This document shows, piece by piece, positions 34,572-34,955 of a stretch of DNA of 34,955 nucleotides (positions are counted from its first letter, which is position 1; each line of letters starts with the position of its first letter). Below the pieces are notes generated by a model. It made no database searches. It was not told the DNA's origin and saw only the letters and a list, made by a program, of their open reading frames with translations. Made by a program: the position numbers and the translations under genes. The DNA comes from Betaproteobacteria bacterium (GTDB lineage Bacteria > Pseudomonadota > Gammaproteobacteria > Burkholderiales > SG8-39). The stretch is from assembly GCA_029863065.1 (NCBI GenBank), contig JAOTWE010000005.1, forward strand, positions 1-34,955. Reading direction: 5' to 3'.

Positions 34572-34955
34572 TCAGCCGGCGGCCGCCAGTGCCTCGGCGG
34601 CAATATCGGTGATATCGCCTTGCTCCATGCGCCGCATCTGCGCGCGCACCACCCGGCCCATCATGCGCAGGTCCTTGTCTTCCAGACGCAGGGCGCAATC
34701 CACCCAGGTGTCGGCGACGGCGTCCAGCTCCTCGCGCTTTACCGGGAATACTTGCTGGCGCGCACGCAGCACGCCTTGCAGGCCGTTACGGCGCTTGGCG
34801 TTCGCGGCGATCCAGTCGCGCACTGCGGTTTCGCCCTCGCCATCCTTTGCCAGTACGTCGACCACGCCCATTTCATGCAGCTTGGCGGCCGGCAGCACGC
34901 GCCCGGACAAGATCAGGCTTTCCGCCTCGCGCATGCCGATACGCCGCGCGAGCAG
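34572..34955 (-). CDS. rpfF: RpfF-like crotonase (DSF synthase family), C-terminal part; N-terminus outside window
   Basis: Frame open to window edge: LLARRIGMREAESLILSGRVLPAAKLHEMGVVDVLAKDGEGETAVRDWI...DTWVDCALRLEDKDLRMMGRVVRAQMRR; tail (WVD-A-L-K-LR-M-R-VRAQ-RR) resembles RpfF from memory. Confidence 0.8.
   Translation of the reverse strand: MLARRIGMREAESLILSGRVLPAAKLHEMGVVDVLAKDGEGETAVRDWIAANAKRRNGLQGVLRARQQVFPVKREELDAVADTWVDCALRLEDKDLRMMGRVVRAQMRRMEQGDITDIAAEALAAAG

Overview
High-GC, gene-dense chromosomal segment that reads as betaproteobacterial by gene content and order. That is inference from remembered synteny; no search was run. The first ~29.8 kb is core genome: ftsA(3' end)-ftsZ-lpxC-[small membrane ORF]-dciA(-)-M23 peptidase-secA-argJ-DUF815 ATPase-Nudix/ThiE fusion; yacG-zapD-coaE-pilD-pilC(-); HlyC/CorC and YpjD/CcsA(-); ffh; corA(-); aminotransferase-nudJ-mnmA; GST and Fe-S-type UDG(-); purB-alpha/beta hydrolase; secF-secD-yajC-tgt-queA(-); tRNA-Leu(CAA). 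The most interesting part is the last ~5 kb, directly downstream of tRNA-Leu. It looks like a DSF-type (Rpf) quorum-sensing/c-di-GMP module: an RpfG-like REC-HD-GYP regulator overlapping an RpfC-like hybrid kinase (5TM-HK-REC-HPt), then a heme-oxygenase-like diiron oxidase (HDO/'iron-containing redox enzyme') gene, convergent with a truncated RpfF-like crotonase at the window edge. An HDO placed between rpfC and rpfF suggests an uncharacterised enzymatic step acting on, or alongside, the fatty-acid signal. Other notable items: a perfect 28-bp-arm palindrome (GGGGACAGACC..., REP/RAYT-like) between convergent mnmA and gst; consensus TATAAT boxes so close to start codons that purB, queA and the UDG gene may be leaderless; two TATAAT boxes that contain the stop codon of the preceding gene; and absence of pilB next to pilCD.
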